Assembly (NCBI GenBank): GCA_002722645.1
Contig: PBML01000031.1
Coordinates: 29,388-36,479 of the forward strand
Source of the DNA: Acidobacteriota bacterium
Lineage (GTDB): Bacteria; Acidobacteriota; UBA890
DNA: 7,092 nucleotides
Direction: 5' to 3'
Shown: piece by piece, positions 6,049 to 7,092 of the stretch
How the letters are laid out: every line of letters begins with the position of its first letter
Numbering within the stretch: position 1 is the stretch's first letter
Program-made: the position numbers and the translations under genes
The notes under the pieces: model-generated
The model's input: only the letters and a program-made list of their open reading frames with translations
What the model was told of the DNA's origin: nothing
Database searches by the model: none

Positions 6049-7092
6049 AGATCGCGTACATCACCGCTGGGGCAGCTGGTATGTACTGTGGCAGTTGCTT
6101 ACATGACAACACGTTGGCGGCGGCACTGATGGCGAAGGGCCACGAGGTAGCCTTGATACCGACCTACACTCCGACGCGTACAGACGAGGAAGATGTCAGC
6201 ATCGATCGTGTTTTCTACGGTGCGGTCAATGTTTTCCTTGGACAAAAGTCGCCTGTGTTCCGACATATTCCAGAGCCGCTTCACTGGTTACTCGATCGCC
6301 CGAAGCTATTGAACTGGGTCTCTGGACTTGGTGGTGCGATCGATGCGACCAAGCTAGGTGATATGACACTGTCGGTGGCTAAGGGCGAGACCGGAAACCA
6401 ACAGCGCGAAGTAGAGGAACTGGTCAGTTGGCTGCGAGACGACTTCAAGCCTGACATCGTGCATATCACCAACTCGATGTTTCTAGGGCTCGCAGGGCCA
6501 CTCAAGCGTGAAATCAGGGTGCCCGTTTTATGCTCCTTGCAGGGCGAAGACATTTTCCTCGATCAGCTTTCCGAACCGTACAAGAGTCAAGTGCATGAGC
6601 AACTACGGGCCCACGCGCGCGTCGTCGACGGTCTGGTGGCAACCTGTAACTACTACGCTAGCTTCATGGGCGAGTATCTTGATGTCGATCCCCAGCGCAT
6701 ACATATCGTGCCATTGGGGATCAAGCTGGAGGGCCACCAGGATGCTCCACCGGCGCCACAATCGCCTGATACGCCGGTTGAGGAAGTGCCAGAAAACTCG
6801 CACAGTACTTCCTCTCCGTTCGTGGTTGGCTACCTAGCACGAATCTGCCCGGAAAAAGGCCTGCACAAGCTAGTCGAAGCATTCGCGCTGCTTTCCGAGA
6901 GAGTTGGCAAGAAAGACCTACGGTTGCATGTCGCGGGCTACCTGGGCAAACGCGACGAAACTTACTTCCAGGACATCAAGGGGCAGGTTGATGAGCTCGG
7001 CCTGACTGAAGTTTTCGACTACGCTGGTGAGGTAAATCGTGACGAAAAGATCGACTTCTTGCAGACCGTCGATGTGTTGTCCGTACCGACAA
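6045..7092 (+). CDS. GT4 family glycosyltransferase (3'-partial, first 349 residues)
   Basis: A retaining GT-B fold glycosyltransferase, open from ATG 6045 through the window end; the C-terminus is missing. The N-terminal acceptor domain starts MKIAYITAGAAGMYCGSCLH (1-20) followed by DN, a signature of a planctomycete-style GT4 group. PDIVHITNSMFLGLAG (136-151), LCSLQGEDIFLD (162-173) and IVPLGIKLEG (221-230) are typical. The C-terminal donor domain starts at about 259 with VVGYLARICPEKGLHKLVEAF (260-280), containing the R..PEKG box that contacts the nucleotide-sugar phosphates. LRLHVAGYLG (292-301) and FDYAGEVNRDEKIDFL (324-339) follow. The EX7E donor motif should lie beyond the window. A Pro/Glu/Ser-rich stretch at about 231-257 links the domains and is longer than usual. 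Such enzymes build polysaccharides, glycolipids or glycosylated metabolites; donor and acceptor are unknown. The ATG overlaps the symporter stop (ATGA), so it is probably cotranslated with it. Confidence 0.92.
   Translation, partial: MKIAYITAGAAGMYCGSCLHDNTLAAALMAKGHEVALIPTYTPTRTDEEDVSIDRVFYGAVNVFLGQKSPVFRHIPEPLHWLLDRPKLLNWVSGLGGAIDATKLGDMTLSVAKGETGNQQREVEELVSWLRDDFKPDIVHITNSMFLGLAGPLKREIRVPVLCSLQGEDIFLDQLSEPYKSQVHEQLRAHARVVDGLVATCNYYASFMGEYLDVDPQRIHIVPLGIKLEGHQDAPPAPQSPDTPVEEVPENSHSTSSPFVVGYLARICPEKGLHKLVEAFALLSERVGKKDLRLHVAGYLGKRDETYFQDIKGQVDELGLTEVFDYAGEVNRDEKIDFLQTVDVLSVPT

Noticed and set aside
6508..6837. 109-residue forward open frame inside the glycosyltransferase gene
   Set aside because: It is an alternate-frame shadow rich in Arg/Ser. 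The glycosyltransferase frame is open over the whole stretch with conserved motifs.

Overview
The window is a compact block of six protein-coding genes, all on the + strand, with gaps of 45 bases or less. It reads like part of one long transcription unit that enters from the left (gene 1 lacks its start) and leaves to the right (gene 6 lacks its end). The host should be Gram-negative, because gene 2 is a TonB-dependent outer-membrane receptor with a signal peptide. The glycosyltransferase N-terminus (GAAGMYCGSCLHDN) and the DUF3311/sodium-solute symporter pair resemble planctomycete proteins I know. I therefore lean to a planctomycete or related lineage, but this rests on memory of protein style, not on a search. 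I see no RNA gene, insertion sequence, CRISPR array or strong terminator.

Left half (1-4285), candidate small-molecule module. It starts with the C-terminal part of a HemN/HemW-like radical SAM protein. Two bases after its stop comes a siderophore-type TonB-dependent receptor, and 23 bases later a FAD-dependent oxidoreductase carrying the three sequence signatures of flavin-dependent halogenases. A HemN-like enzyme, an outer-membrane receptor of the siderophore class and a halogenase-like flavoenzyme packed together suggest biosynthesis or modification of a specialised metabolite, plus its uptake (for example a metal chelator). The product cannot be named from this window.

Right half (4286-7092), transport and glycosylation. 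A short two-helix DUF3311 protein overlaps a sodium:solute symporter by ATGA, and the symporter overlaps a GT4 glycosyltransferase by another ATGA. DUF3311 next to such symporters is a familiar pairing, and the small protein is probably an accessory subunit. Whether these three genes serve the same pathway as the left half is open. Spacing and direction allow one operon, but a 14-bp perfect palindrome at the junction (4279-4292) could mark a regulatory or transcript boundary.

The most interesting points are the HemN-like / receptor / halogenase-like trio, the intact halogenase motifs in the flavoenzyme, and small sequence structures at the gene junctions.
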